Assembly: GCA_016297415.1 (NCBI GenBank)
Contig: JAEDGQ010000050.1
Span: 1-14,252, forward strand
Reading direction: 5' to 3'
DNA length: 14,252 bases
From: Treponema sp.
Lineage (GTDB): Bacteria; Spirochaetota; Spirochaetia; Treponematales; Treponemataceae
A program made the position numbers and the translations under genes. Shown here piece after piece: positions 8,415-14,252 of this stretch; within the stretch, counting starts at the first letter, position 1, and the number at the start of each line of letters is the position of its first letter. Below the pieces are notes generated by a model, which saw only the letters and a program-made list of their open reading frames with translations, was not told where the DNA came from and searched no databases.

Positions 8415-9971
8415 TTATCTCAGTGAAAGTCTTTTAGAAGGACGGGCATACACTTCTTTTGAAAGTTCTCCGTTAATGCGTCCATCAATTCTTGAATATG
8501 CTGAAACTGCAAAGTAATAAATTGTACCGTTCTGAAGACCTGTCAAAGTAATAGAAGTTGTATTTCCAGCTCTTACTGGAGATGCACCTTCGACAGCTGC
8601 GCGACCAAGATATTCCCCGGGACGAGTTCCGTAGTAAACATAATATCCGCCGGCACTGTCATCTACTGAATATGACCAGTTTAATGTTACCTGACCATCG
8701 CCAGGTTCAGCGTTTACAACAAAAGGTGGCAGAGGAAGTTCTGCTTCTGTGTATTTTAATGTAAGTTCTGTAATTGATGGTGTTTTTGAACCATTTCCGT
8801 CTGGAAGAAGTTCTGCTGCAAGCTGGAAGTAAAGGCCTTTTACACCTTCAATCTGTTCATTACTGCTTACTTCTTTCCACTGAGGATAGTTTTCTGTCCA
8901 TCCGTAGCAGTTGTCTCCTGAGCGGACAAAAAGCTTAACTTCTGTCTGTTCAGGAACATTCATAAGTGCTGAAACTTCATTCAACGATGCTGACTGACTG
9001 ATAAGAATTGGCTGTGTTACAAAACGTCCCCCTGAAGTTCTGTATGTTTCATTTCCTGTTGTAAAAATACTGCCGTTTTCTTTTTTGTAAGCAGCACGGA
9101 GAATACGAACATTATCAATTCTTCCTGTGTACTGAGGACAGATTTCAAGAACTGAATGCTGTCCAAGTACAGGCATGCAGACTGTTCCGCCTTCGTGACA
9201 TGTAGAAGTTATGTATTTTATTGCTTCTGTTTTTCCATCAACCAGATATTCAAGACAACCTGTTTCTTCATTAAAGCTGATTGTGTGGCGGCTCCATTCT
9301 CCCGGAATAACTGCACTATAACCACGCATTACAACATCAGATTCTTTGTATGAAGGGAATACATTTTTGAATCTCCATTCAAGACGATTATTTGTAAATA
9401 CTGCTGTTACCATCTGGTATTCTGAATAACTTGAGAAATTCATTGATGTACGCCAGCTGTAAACCTTTTCTCCGTTTTCAGCCAGTGAAGGAGCAATCCA
9501 GAATTCAACTGTAAAAGAACCAGCAAGACCAGACTGACCGAGAATTGATTTTTCATTTCCCTGGAGAATAATACCTTTTGAAACTCCCCGGCTTAAAGCT
9601 GCACCTTTTCCCTTAATTGCTTCTGCTGTTGGTACAAGGTGATTTTCTTTTATGTCATAACGGCCTGTTACTTCTGTAATTGAACCGTTATCAAATGTAA
9701 GGAGCATGTCTGTTGTAATATCTGTAGCAGGAACCTGTGTTGCCAGCTGCATTGCTTCATAACCAAAACGGCCTTTTCCTGTAGTCACACCGTTTTCAGA
9801 CTGAAGTCCATTCCAGCCGTTTGCTCCACCGAGAACGAGAGTTTTCTGTTCTGCAGATGCTGTAAATCCAGCTGCCATAAAACAGAGAATTGCTGCTGTT
9901 CTGCAGATTCTGCGTGGTAAAAGCTTTTCAAAATGTGATAAAATACCTGAGTTAAACGAAATCCTTTTCAT
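8415..9971 (-). CDS. Secreted LamG-like / fibronectin type III protein
   Basis: The start is taken at the ATG at 9971, giving 518 residues. A frame extended to a TTG at 9989 would add six residues and run into uvrC. The N-terminus is a signal peptide with an unusually long basic n-region (about 1-25), a hydrophobic core (TAAILCFMAAGF) and a likely cut after ASA at residue 40. Residues about 118-294 look like a concanavalin/LamG jelly-roll (SFTVEFWIAP, WSRHTISFN, GRIDNVRILRAAY). A beta-rich segment follows, and residues about 414-512 are a fibronectin type III domain (GDGQVTLNWS, TSITLTGLQNGTIYYFAVSAYS). The protein is probably exported to the periplasm or cell surface and binds glycan or protein. 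No catalytic motif is seen. GGAAG lies 11 bases before the ATG, a weak site. I could not find a convincing promoter; it would have to lie inside uvrC. Confidence 0.85.
   Translation of the reverse strand: MKRISFNSGILSHFEKLLPRRICRTAAILCFMAAGFTASAEQKTLVLGGANGWNGLQSENGVTTGKGRFGYEAMQLATQVPATDITTDMLLTFDNGSITEVTGRYDIKENHLVPTAEAIKGKGAALSRGVSKGIILQGNEKSILGQSGLAGSFTVEFWIAPSLAENGEKVYSWRTSMNFSSYSEYQMVTAVFTNNRLEWRFKNVFPSYKESDVVMRGYSAVIPGEWSRHTISFNEETGCLEYLVDGKTEAIKYITSTCHEGGTVCMPVLGQHSVLEICPQYTGRIDNVRILRAAYKKENGSIFTTGNETYRTSGGRFVTQPILISQSASLNEVSALMNVPEQTEVKLFVRSGDNCYGWTENYPQWKEVSSNEQIEGVKGLYFQLAAELLPDGNGSKTPSITELTLKYTEAELPLPPFVVNAEPGDGQVTLNWSYSVDDSAGGYYVYYGTRPGEYLGRAAVEGASPVRAGNTTSITLTGLQNGTIYYFAVSAYSRIDGRINGELSKEVYARPSKRLSLR
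9936..9944 (+). promoter_or_regulatory. Candidate extended -10 for uvrC
   Basis: TGATAAAAT gives a TGn motif followed by TAAAAT, 28 bases before the uvrC ATG. It lies inside the signal-peptide coding part of the divergent gene. No good -35 is visible at 16-18 bp, which an extended -10 can tolerate. The predicted leader of about 22 bases contains no Shine-Dalgarno sequence. Confidence 0.35.
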
Positions 9972-9972
9972 T

Positions 9973-11973
9973 ATGAATACAACTTCCAATCCGGCTTATG
10001 AAAAACTTCACGAAACCGCATTAAAAGCGCCCTCCTCCAGTGGTGTATATTTATGGCGGAATCCTGAAGGAACCGTCATTTATGTTGGTAAAGCCAAGAA
10101 TCTGAAAAACAGACTCTCTTCTTACTTTTCCGGGGAACGGCAGATCAAAACAGAACTGCTCGTATCCAGTGCGGAATCAATTGAATACATAACTACGTCC
10201 AATGAGTATGAGGCTTTCATTCTTGAAAACAACCTCATCAAGAAGTACTCTCCCCGTTACAACATTCAGCTTAAGGATGGCAAATCTTACCCAAGCCTGA
10301 AAATAACGAAGGAAGAATTTCCCCGTTTTTATAAAACCAGACAGGTAAAAAAGGACGGGTCCCTTTACTTTGGACCTTACCCTGATGCCGGCGCCCTGGA
10401 TATGTTTATTGAATCCCTTTACAAGGTTTATCCGGTTCGTCACTGCAGAACTTTCAAAAAGAAATCTGCACCCTGCATGTACTACCACATTGGCCGATGT
10501 AAAGCTCCATGCTGCAATAAAATAAGCAAAGAAGCCTACAATGAATTTATCGAAGAAATTAAGGCTCTACTTGAGGGAAAAGGTGACGAAACTGTCATAA
10601 AAATAACTGCTGAAATGAAGGCTGCAGCAGCTCAGCTTAACTTTGAAAAAGCTGCCAGATTGAGGGACGGACTGAGGGCTTTGACCATCATGCAGAATCA
10701 GAATCTGGTAGAAGATTCCCTGAATCTGGAAGACAGGGATTATATCGGACACTGGCGTGAAGGTGAACTTGTAAGCTTTACTGTTCTCAAAATCCGTGAC
10801 GGTAAACTTCTGGGAAGAGATAACTTCAGGGTTGAAAGTATTGCCGAAGACGAGGAACTGCTGGAAGAATTTGCCTCGGTTTACTATGCAGACGAAGAAC
10901 ACATTCCGCCTTTTATTTATGTAAGTGAACAGGACAGCGCTGATTACCTGAACAACTGGTTTAAGGACCAGCTTAAAATCAACACAAAAGTCGTTAAACT
11001 GGGAGCCGTAAGGGAAGACAGAAGATACACTCCTGAAAACAGAAGGCACTCCGCAACTCTTGATATGGCAATAAGTAATGCCCACGAAGACATTATCCGC
11101 CGCATGAGGGAAAGAGGCGATACACCTGCCCTTGAAGAGCTTAAAACCCTGCTTGGACTTCCAAAACTTCCAGACAGAATCGAAGGTTTCGATATTGCCC
11201 ACATCGGCGGAAAATTTCCTGTTGCCAGTCTTATCAGTTTCTGGAAAGGTAACCCGGACAAAAAGAATTACCGCTATTTCCGTTTGAAAACAACAAACGG
11301 CGTAATCGATGACTTTGCATCCATGAGGGAAGCTGCCACCCGCCGTTACAGCCGCCTGAAAAATGACAATGCAGAACTTCCTGATCTGATTTTAATCGAT
11401 GGTGGTATTGGTCAGGTAAATGCAGTTGATGCCATATTAAAAGCCCTGGACCTGGATATTCCTGTTGCAGGTCTTGCAAAAAGAGATGAAGAAATCTGGA
11501 GACCACATGCCTCTGGTCCTGTGTGTCTTCCACGAAGAAGTGATGCCTTGCGTCTTTTACAGAGAGTCCGGGATGAAACTCACCGTTTTGCAACAAGCCG
11601 GAACCAGGAGCTGAGAACAAAGGAAAATACGGTCAGCATTTTTGCAAATCTTCCTCATGTGGGAGAAAAGCGTGAAACTAAACTTATAAGGGCTTTTACA
11701 ACAATCGAAAACCTTGCCGCTTCCAATGCAGAAGAAATTGTCCAGGCTGCAGGAGTTTCTGTTGAACAGGCTATGGAAATCCTTGCAGCAGCAGGAGTTA
11801 TGGCATCCCAGAGAAAAGAGGCAAAAGAGTCTAAAAAAATCCAGCTTTCTTCTCAATTGGGAGAAAAAGGGCAGGATTACAGGGGAAAACCTGATGAAAA
11901 TTCATATTCAAGCAGGCTTGCTGCTGCAGCGCTAGGGTATGAAGCAGTGGCGGAGCCAGACGTTACGAAGTAA
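9973..11973 (+). CDS. uvrC: UvrABC excinuclease subunit C
   Basis: UvrC makes both incisions around DNA lesions in nucleotide excision repair. The 666 residues show the full family layout. A GIY-YIG nuclease covers about 20-100 (Y26, Y37, R47, E85). Cysteines C158, C168, C176 and C180 are spaced like the iron-sulfur ligands of E. coli UvrC. A UVR helical motif for UvrB binding lies at about 205-237, and an RNase H-like nuclease at about 390-545 (D397 in GFDIAH, D476 in LILIDGG, H537 in RDETHRFA). A helix-hairpin-helix region covers about 553-612. The last 50 or so residues are a lysine/serine-rich extension beyond the usual end, finishing in VAEPDVTK encoded by a GC-rich hairpin element. The ATG is one base from the start of the divergent gene and has no obvious ribosome site. 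Confidence 0.97.
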   Translation: MNTTSNPAYEKLHETALKAPSSSGVYLWRNPEGTVIYVGKAKNLKNRLSSYFSGERQIKTELLVSSAESIEYITTSNEYEAFILENNLIKKYSPRYNIQLKDGKSYPSLKITKEEFPRFYKTRQVKKDGSLYFGPYPDAGALDMFIESLYKVYPVRHCRTFKKKSAPCMYYHIGRCKAPCCNKISKEAYNEFIEEIKALLEGKGDETVIKITAEMKAAAAQLNFEKAARLRDGLRALTIMQNQNLVEDSLNLEDRDYIGHWREGELVSFTVLKIRDGKLLGRDNFRVESIAEDEELLEEFASVYYADEEHIPPFIYVSEQDSADYLNNWFKDQLKINTKVVKLGAVREDRRYTPENRRHSATLDMAISNAHEDIIRRMRERGDTPALEELKTLLGLPKLPDRIEGFDIAHIGGKFPVASLISFWKGNPDKKNYRYFRLKTTNGVIDDFASMREAATRRYSRLKNDNAELPDLILIDGGIGQVNAVDAILKALDLDIPVAGLAKRDEEIWRPHASGPVCLPRRSDALRLLQRVRDETHRFATSRNQELRTKENTVSIFANLPHVGEKRETKLIRAFTTIENLAASNAEEIVQAAGVSVEQAMEILAAAGVMASQRKEAKESKKIQLSSQLGEKGQDYRGKPDENSYSSRLAAAALGYEAVAEPDVTK

Positions 11974-12025
11974 CGGCCGAGGGTTACCGAGCTGCGGAAC
12001 ACCCGGCCCGAAGGGAAGCGCCCTT
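11948..12025. repeat. GC-rich tandem-hairpin element
   Basis: About 78 bases are clearly richer in GC than the surroundings and pack consecutive hairpins: TGGC-gga-GCCA (11948-11958), CGTTAC-gaa-GTAACG (11961-11975), a long stem 11975-12008 with loop AGCTG, and CCC-gaa-GGG (12007-12015) or the alternative AAGGG-aagcg-CCCTT (12011-12025). The uvrC stop codon (11971-11973) sits inside the second hairpin. Three loops have the C-GNA-G form, known from unusually stable DNA mini-hairpins. It may also end uvrC transcription, although the following AAAATTTT is a poor U-tract. Only one copy is in this window, so repeat status is a hypothesis based on its composition. Confidence 0.5.
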
Positions 12026-12031
12026 AAAATT

Positions 12032-12073
12032 TTGAAAATTAAATTTATGTGTTAAAATATTTGGTGCCGGAGG
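12032..12073 (+). promoter_or_regulatory. Promoter and ribosome site of the methyltransferase gene
   Basis: TTGAAA (12032-12037), 15 bp, then TAAAAT (12053-12058) preceded by TG at 12050-12051, an extended -10. AT-rich DNA lies just upstream. GGAGG at 12069-12073 lies five bases before the ATG at 12079 and fixes that start. The predicted leader is only about 14 bases. Confidence 0.55.
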
Positions 12074-12078
12074 TAAAA

Positions 12079-12834
12079 ATGGCAGAAAAAAAACAATGGT
12101 TTGAAAAAGAATCTTTCTGGAATAACTATGGACCAATTATGTTTGATGCAGCCCGATGGGCAGAAGCTCCGGCAGTTGCTGACAGTGTATGCAGAATTGC
12201 AGGACTTAAAAAAGGCAGTGCAATTCTTGATGCAGGCTGTGGTCCCGGAAGAATCAGCGTGGAACTGGCTAAAATGGGCCATAAAGTTACTGGTGTCGAT
12301 ATTATTCAGAGTGAACTTGATGCCGCAAAAGAAAGTGCTGAAGACGAAGAAGTTGAACTTGAACTTATAAAGGCAGATTTAAGAACTTTTAAATCTGACA
12401 AAAAGTTTGACTGTGCCGTGAACCTTTACACTTCCTTTGGTTACTGTGCAACAATCGAAGAAGATGTTCAGATTCTGAAATCCATTTATGACAGCCTTAA
12501 AGATGACGGATATTTCATTCTGGAAAATATTTCCAGGGAAACTGCCATTCTTTACTTTACCGAAGGTGAATGGTTTGAACGGGCCGGAAAAACAGTTCTT
12601 ACAGAATTCAAGGTTGAAGGAGCCTGGGAAGGACTCCGTTCAAAATGGATTTTAATCGACAACAAAACAGGAGAAAGAATTGAACACCAGTTTGTTCAGC
12701 GGCTCTACTCCGGAATCGAATTAAAAAGACTGCTTACAGGCATAGGTTTTAAGTCTGCAGAAGTCTACGGTGATTTTGATTTTTCGCCATATAACGAAAA
12801 AGCCAGAACAATGGTTATTGTTGCAAGAAAATAA
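12079..12834 (+). CDS. Class I SAM-dependent methyltransferase
   Basis: The 251-residue cytoplasmic protein has a Rossmann methyltransferase fold. Motif I is ILDAGCGPG at 49-57, an acidic residue ends strand 2 (D74 in VTGVD) and binds the SAM ribose, motif II-like KADLRTF lies at about 98-104, and the strand 4 region is DCAVNLYTSFGY at about 111-122. The YTSFGY segment resembles small-molecule or ubiquinone-type methyltransferases, but the substrate cannot be assigned. The ATG at 12079 is chosen because GGAGG lies five bases upstream. A GTG ten codons earlier overlaps the predicted promoter and is rejected. It has its own promoter after the uvrC hairpin element. The next gene starts 30 bp after its stop, so the two may share a transcript. 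Confidence 0.9.
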   Translation: MAEKKQWFEKESFWNNYGPIMFDAARWAEAPAVADSVCRIAGLKKGSAILDAGCGPGRISVELAKMGHKVTGVDIIQSELDAAKESAEDEEVELELIKADLRTFKSDKKFDCAVNLYTSFGYCATIEEDVQILKSIYDSLKDDGYFILENISRETAILYFTEGEWFERAGKTVLTEFKVEGAWEGLRSKWILIDNKTGERIEHQFVQRLYSGIELKRLLTGIGFKSAEVYGDFDFSPYNEKARTMVIVARK

Positions 12835-12864
12835 TTTTTGTGCAAACTGACAAAAGGAGTTTTT

Positions 12865-13734
12865 ATGAAAAAAATTTTATCAGCTATTTTAATTTCAGCA
12901 GTTCTTACAGGCTCTGTTTTTGCAAAAGGTTTTAACGAAGCTACAGGAGAAGCACGCTCTTCTGAAATCCAGGAACCATCTCATAACAAAAAACCCACAA
13001 ACAAAGCTTCTTCCAGTTCATCAGACGGATCCTGCGGAGATGCTTGTATCGATTCATGTGCTGAAACAATGGCAGTACTTCTTGTTGCAGGCTGGGCTGT
13101 TTTTAATGTGGGCGTTTCTTACACAGACTTCCCGTACCAGCGCTTTACTCCAAACTATGTTGTAAACGGTCCCCTTTCTAAAGTTGAAGGAGATACAGCT
13201 CCTGCCGGCACAGGAAAGAAAATGCGCTTTTCTGCAGATGCTTCAATACTCCATTACAAGGATCTGGGCTGGGGAGCAGAACTTAATTTCGAAGGTCTCT
13301 TTTTCCCTGTTATAGGTCCATACCTGAGCCTTACAAACTTCCGCGACGAAACTGTAAAACAAGACCCTGAATTTTTCGGAAACTTCCGTCTTGGCGGTCA
13401 GCTCAGTCTTATTCAGCATGACCTGCTCTGTGCTTCTTTTTTGATGCAGTGGAGTCACTGGTACGGCGATACAAAATGGGTTCATAACGGCTGTGTTATT
13501 GGTGTTGACCTCCGTTCGTACCCTATTTACCCTCTGACAGTTCAGTGGCGCGGAACATACGGCTCCTATAATGACGATATTTTCATTGCAACTTCAGACC
13601 TTCAGGCCGGAATTATCTACAAACGCATTGAAGGCTTTGCAGGATGGAAATACATGAGTACTGGAAACCACAAAACTAACCGTGACAAAAGCCACTGGAA
13701 CGGATACTACGGCGGTGTAAGAGTTTACTTCTAA
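12865..13734 (+). CDS. Putative outer-membrane beta-barrel protein
   Basis: I do not recognise a named family. AGGAG five bases upstream supports the ATG at 12865, giving 289 residues; an upstream TTG frame is rejected. A signal peptide (MKKILSAILISAVLTGSVFA) is followed by a polar Ser/Lys-rich linker, then an unusual CxxxCxxxC (C57, C61, C65) and a hydrophobic stretch at about 69-86. From about residue 110 the sequence alternates as in transmembrane beta strands, with many aromatic and glycine residues (WGAELNFEGLFF, GGQLSLIQ, LTVQWRGTYGSY), and it ends in GGVRVYF. A terminal phenylalanine is typical of outer-membrane barrels. It probably sits in the outer membrane; its role is unknown. It may be cotranscribed with the methyltransferase. 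A strong terminator follows. Confidence 0.75.
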   Translation: MKKILSAILISAVLTGSVFAKGFNEATGEARSSEIQEPSHNKKPTNKASSSSSDGSCGDACIDSCAETMAVLLVAGWAVFNVGVSYTDFPYQRFTPNYVVNGPLSKVEGDTAPAGTGKKMRFSADASILHYKDLGWGAELNFEGLFFPVIGPYLSLTNFRDETVKQDPEFFGNFRLGGQLSLIQHDLLCASFLMQWSHWYGDTKWVHNGCVIGVDLRSYPIYPLTVQWRGTYGSYNDDIFIATSDLQAGIIYKRIEGFAGWKYMSTGNHKTNRDKSHWNGYYGGVRVYF

Positions 13735-13742
13735 CTGTAGCG

Positions 13743-13765
13743 CCGGATATGCCCCGGAATTTTTC
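13743..13765 (+). terminator. Weak hairpin after the beta-barrel gene
   Basis: CCGG-atatgcc-CCGG followed by AATTTTTC lies nine bases after the stop codon. The four-pair stem is short, so this is at best a minor terminator before the stronger one downstream. Confidence 0.25.
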
Positions 13766-13786
13766 TTAAATTTTTCATGCTGAAAC

Positions 13787-13827
13787 AAAAAGCCCCGGTT
13801 TACTTTTCAGTAATTCCGGGGCTTTTT
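13787..13827. terminator. Strong bidirectional rho-independent terminator
   Basis: A perfect 12-bp stem, AAAAAGCCCCGG (13787-13798) with CCGGGGCTTTTT (13816-13827), has a 17-base loop that can pair further (TTACT/AGTAA). It gives a GC-rich core with a T-tract on either strand. It lies between the convergent beta-barrel and ACT-domain genes and can serve both. Confidence 0.93.
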
Positions 13828-13844
13828 CAGTCAGTTTTATTTTA

Positions 13845-13860
13845 TCAGGTTACAGCCTGA
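13845..13860. terminator. Small hairpin near the ACT gene 3' end
   Basis: TCAGG-ttacag-CCTGA forms a five-pair hairpin 31 bases after the ACT gene's last codon in the minus direction, with TAAAATAAAA following on that strand. It is a weak accessory terminator or simply chance. Confidence 0.2.
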
Positions 13861-13891
13861 CAGTTCATATATTTTTAAGCTTCTCCCTCCC

Positions 13892-14161
13892 TTAGATTCG
13901 GTTCATTGAAGAAAAAACTTTTTCAGCCATAATGTTGATTTCAACACCCATTTTCTTACCCGCATCTTCCAGAACAGCCCGTAAGCCGTCGAGAGAAACA
14001 TCTGCACCTTCCATGCTTACCATCATCATCATAACGAAGTTTCCAGAAAGAATTGTCTGTGTAATATCAGCAATGTTAACTTTGTGAGCAGCAAGTAAAG
14101 CGCTTACTTCTGCAATAATACCAACTTTGTCACTTCCAACAACTGTAATAATAGCGTTCAT
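13892..14161 (-). CDS. ACT domain protein, UPF0237 type
   Basis: The 89-residue protein is a single ACT domain of the UPF0237 type (usual length about 90). It starts MNAIITVVGSDKVGIIAEVS, where the D-K-V-G-I loop is the usual ACT ligand-binding turn. It continues with VNIADITQTILSGNFVMMMMV and a C-terminal helix. ACT domains bind small molecules such as amino acids and usually dimerise; the ligand of this family is not settled, so a regulatory role is only inferred. There is no Shine-Dalgarno sequence. A promoter ends six bases before the ATG. It is divergent from a probable gene starting at 14236, and its transcript should end at 13787-13827. Confidence 0.9.
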   Translation of the reverse strand: MNAIITVVGSDKVGIIAEVSALLAAHKVNIADITQTILSGNFVMMMMVSMEGADVSLDGLRAVLEDAGKKMGVEINIMAEKVFSSMNRI

Positions 14162-14196
14162 GTTTTTATTTTAATAAATCCCGGTTTCTAATTCAA
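14162..14196 (-). promoter_or_regulatory. Promoter of the ACT gene, predicted leaderless
   Basis: On the minus strand TTGAAT (14196-14191), a 17-bp spacer and TAAAAT (14173-14168) are followed by only six bases before the ATG. Transcription would begin at or next to the start codon. A second minus-strand TATAAT lies at 14217-14212 and would give a leader of about 45 bases. Confidence 0.55.
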
Positions 14197-14200
14197 CTGT

Positions 14201-14235
14201 AGGGCAAACGCATTATAATATATTCCCTGCTAAAA
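14201..14235 (+). promoter_or_regulatory. Conserved 18-bp block with TATAAT, right copy
   Basis: AGGGCAAACGCATTATAA at 14201-14218 matches the minus strand of 37-54 exactly. TATAAT at 14214-14219 is preceded 16 bp upstream by a weak TTCAAC (14192-14197). The ATG at 14236 is 17 bases after the block, as in the left copy. The palindromic ATTATAAT core also reads TATAAT toward the ACT gene. Confidence 0.45.
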
Positions 14236-14252
14236 ATGGCTTCCAGTCGTGA
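14236..14252 (+). CDS. Possible 5' end of a gene leaving the window
   Basis: The ATG at 14236 opens a frame reading M-A-S-S-R before the right edge. Too little is visible to identify it. No Shine-Dalgarno sequence is present, and the predicted leader is about ten bases. Support comes from the promoter-like block upstream and the matching arrangement at the left edge. Confidence 0.25.

Noticed and set aside
9972..9989. TTG start at 9989 for the secreted FN3 protein
   Set aside because: It would add six residues before a normal MKR signal-peptide start and overlap the uvrC start codon. The ATG at 9971 is the simpler choice.
10567..11202. 211-codon open frame antisense to uvrC
   Set aside because: It lies wholly inside a clear uvrC gene, shows no recognisable protein features and is a shadow of the uvrC codon pattern. 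The same applies to the antisense frames at 5835-6278 and 11234-11620.
11948..12025. Integron attC site
   Set aside because: Some treponemes carry integrons, and this is a folded GC-rich element, but I could not find the paired RYYYAAC / GTTRRRY core sites or an adjacent cassette arrangement.
12049..12078. GTG start for the methyltransferase
   Set aside because: It overlaps the predicted -10, whereas the ATG at 12079 has GGAGG five bases upstream.
12838..12864. TTG start for the beta-barrel protein
   Set aside because: The ATG at 12865 has AGGAG at ideal spacing and begins a typical MKK signal peptide.

Overview
The window looks like ordinary chromosomal DNA from a host-associated spirochaete, most likely a gut, rumen or oral Treponema. 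This is an inference from protein style and gene content: a HAMP/class III cyclase, MurJ, secreted LamG-like/FN3 and beta-barrel envelope proteins, a TPR protein with a long acidic tail, and fairly low GC. No rRNA or species-specific marker is present. I saw no phage genes, transposase, CRISPR array, tRNA or rRNA.

Layout. (1) 82-3320, minus: a two-gene operon, a membrane-bound class III nucleotide cyclase followed by a 22-bp-overlapping gene for a membrane-anchored coiled-coil protein. (2) 3399-6263, plus: murJ (lipid II flippase) directly abutting an M24 Xaa-Pro-type peptidase (TAA then ATG, no gap). It is divergent from the cyclase across a 78-bp promoter region. (3) 6264-6387: a convergent gap with a large 33-bp-arm palindrome that looks like a bidirectional terminator. 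(4) 6388-9971, minus: a secreted LamG-like/FN3 protein and a TPR/acidic protein, 23 bp apart. (5) 9973-13734, plus: uvrC, whose start codon is one base from the divergent secreted-protein start. It is followed by a compact GC-rich cluster of hairpins that also carries the uvrC stop codon, then a SAM methyltransferase and a putative outer-membrane beta-barrel protein. (6) 13735-13891: a strong bidirectional terminator. (7) 13892-14161, minus: a UPF0237-type ACT-domain protein, divergent from a gene that probably starts at 14236 and leaves the window.

Functionally the window mixes housekeeping (peptidoglycan precursor export, peptide turnover, nucleotide excision repair) with envelope and signalling genes of unknown role. 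Three things go beyond routine annotation. The first is the tandem-hairpin element at the end of uvrC, with three C-GNA-G mini-hairpins. The second is an exact 18-bp block found in inverted orientation at the two window ends, placed at the same distance from an outward-facing ATG each time. The third is a group of genes without Shine-Dalgarno sequences (murJ, the ACT gene, probably uvrC) in which a -10-like hexamer lies so close to the ATG, at least for murJ and ACT, that leaderless mRNA is plausible. The cyclase also lacks the usual substrate-selecting lysine.
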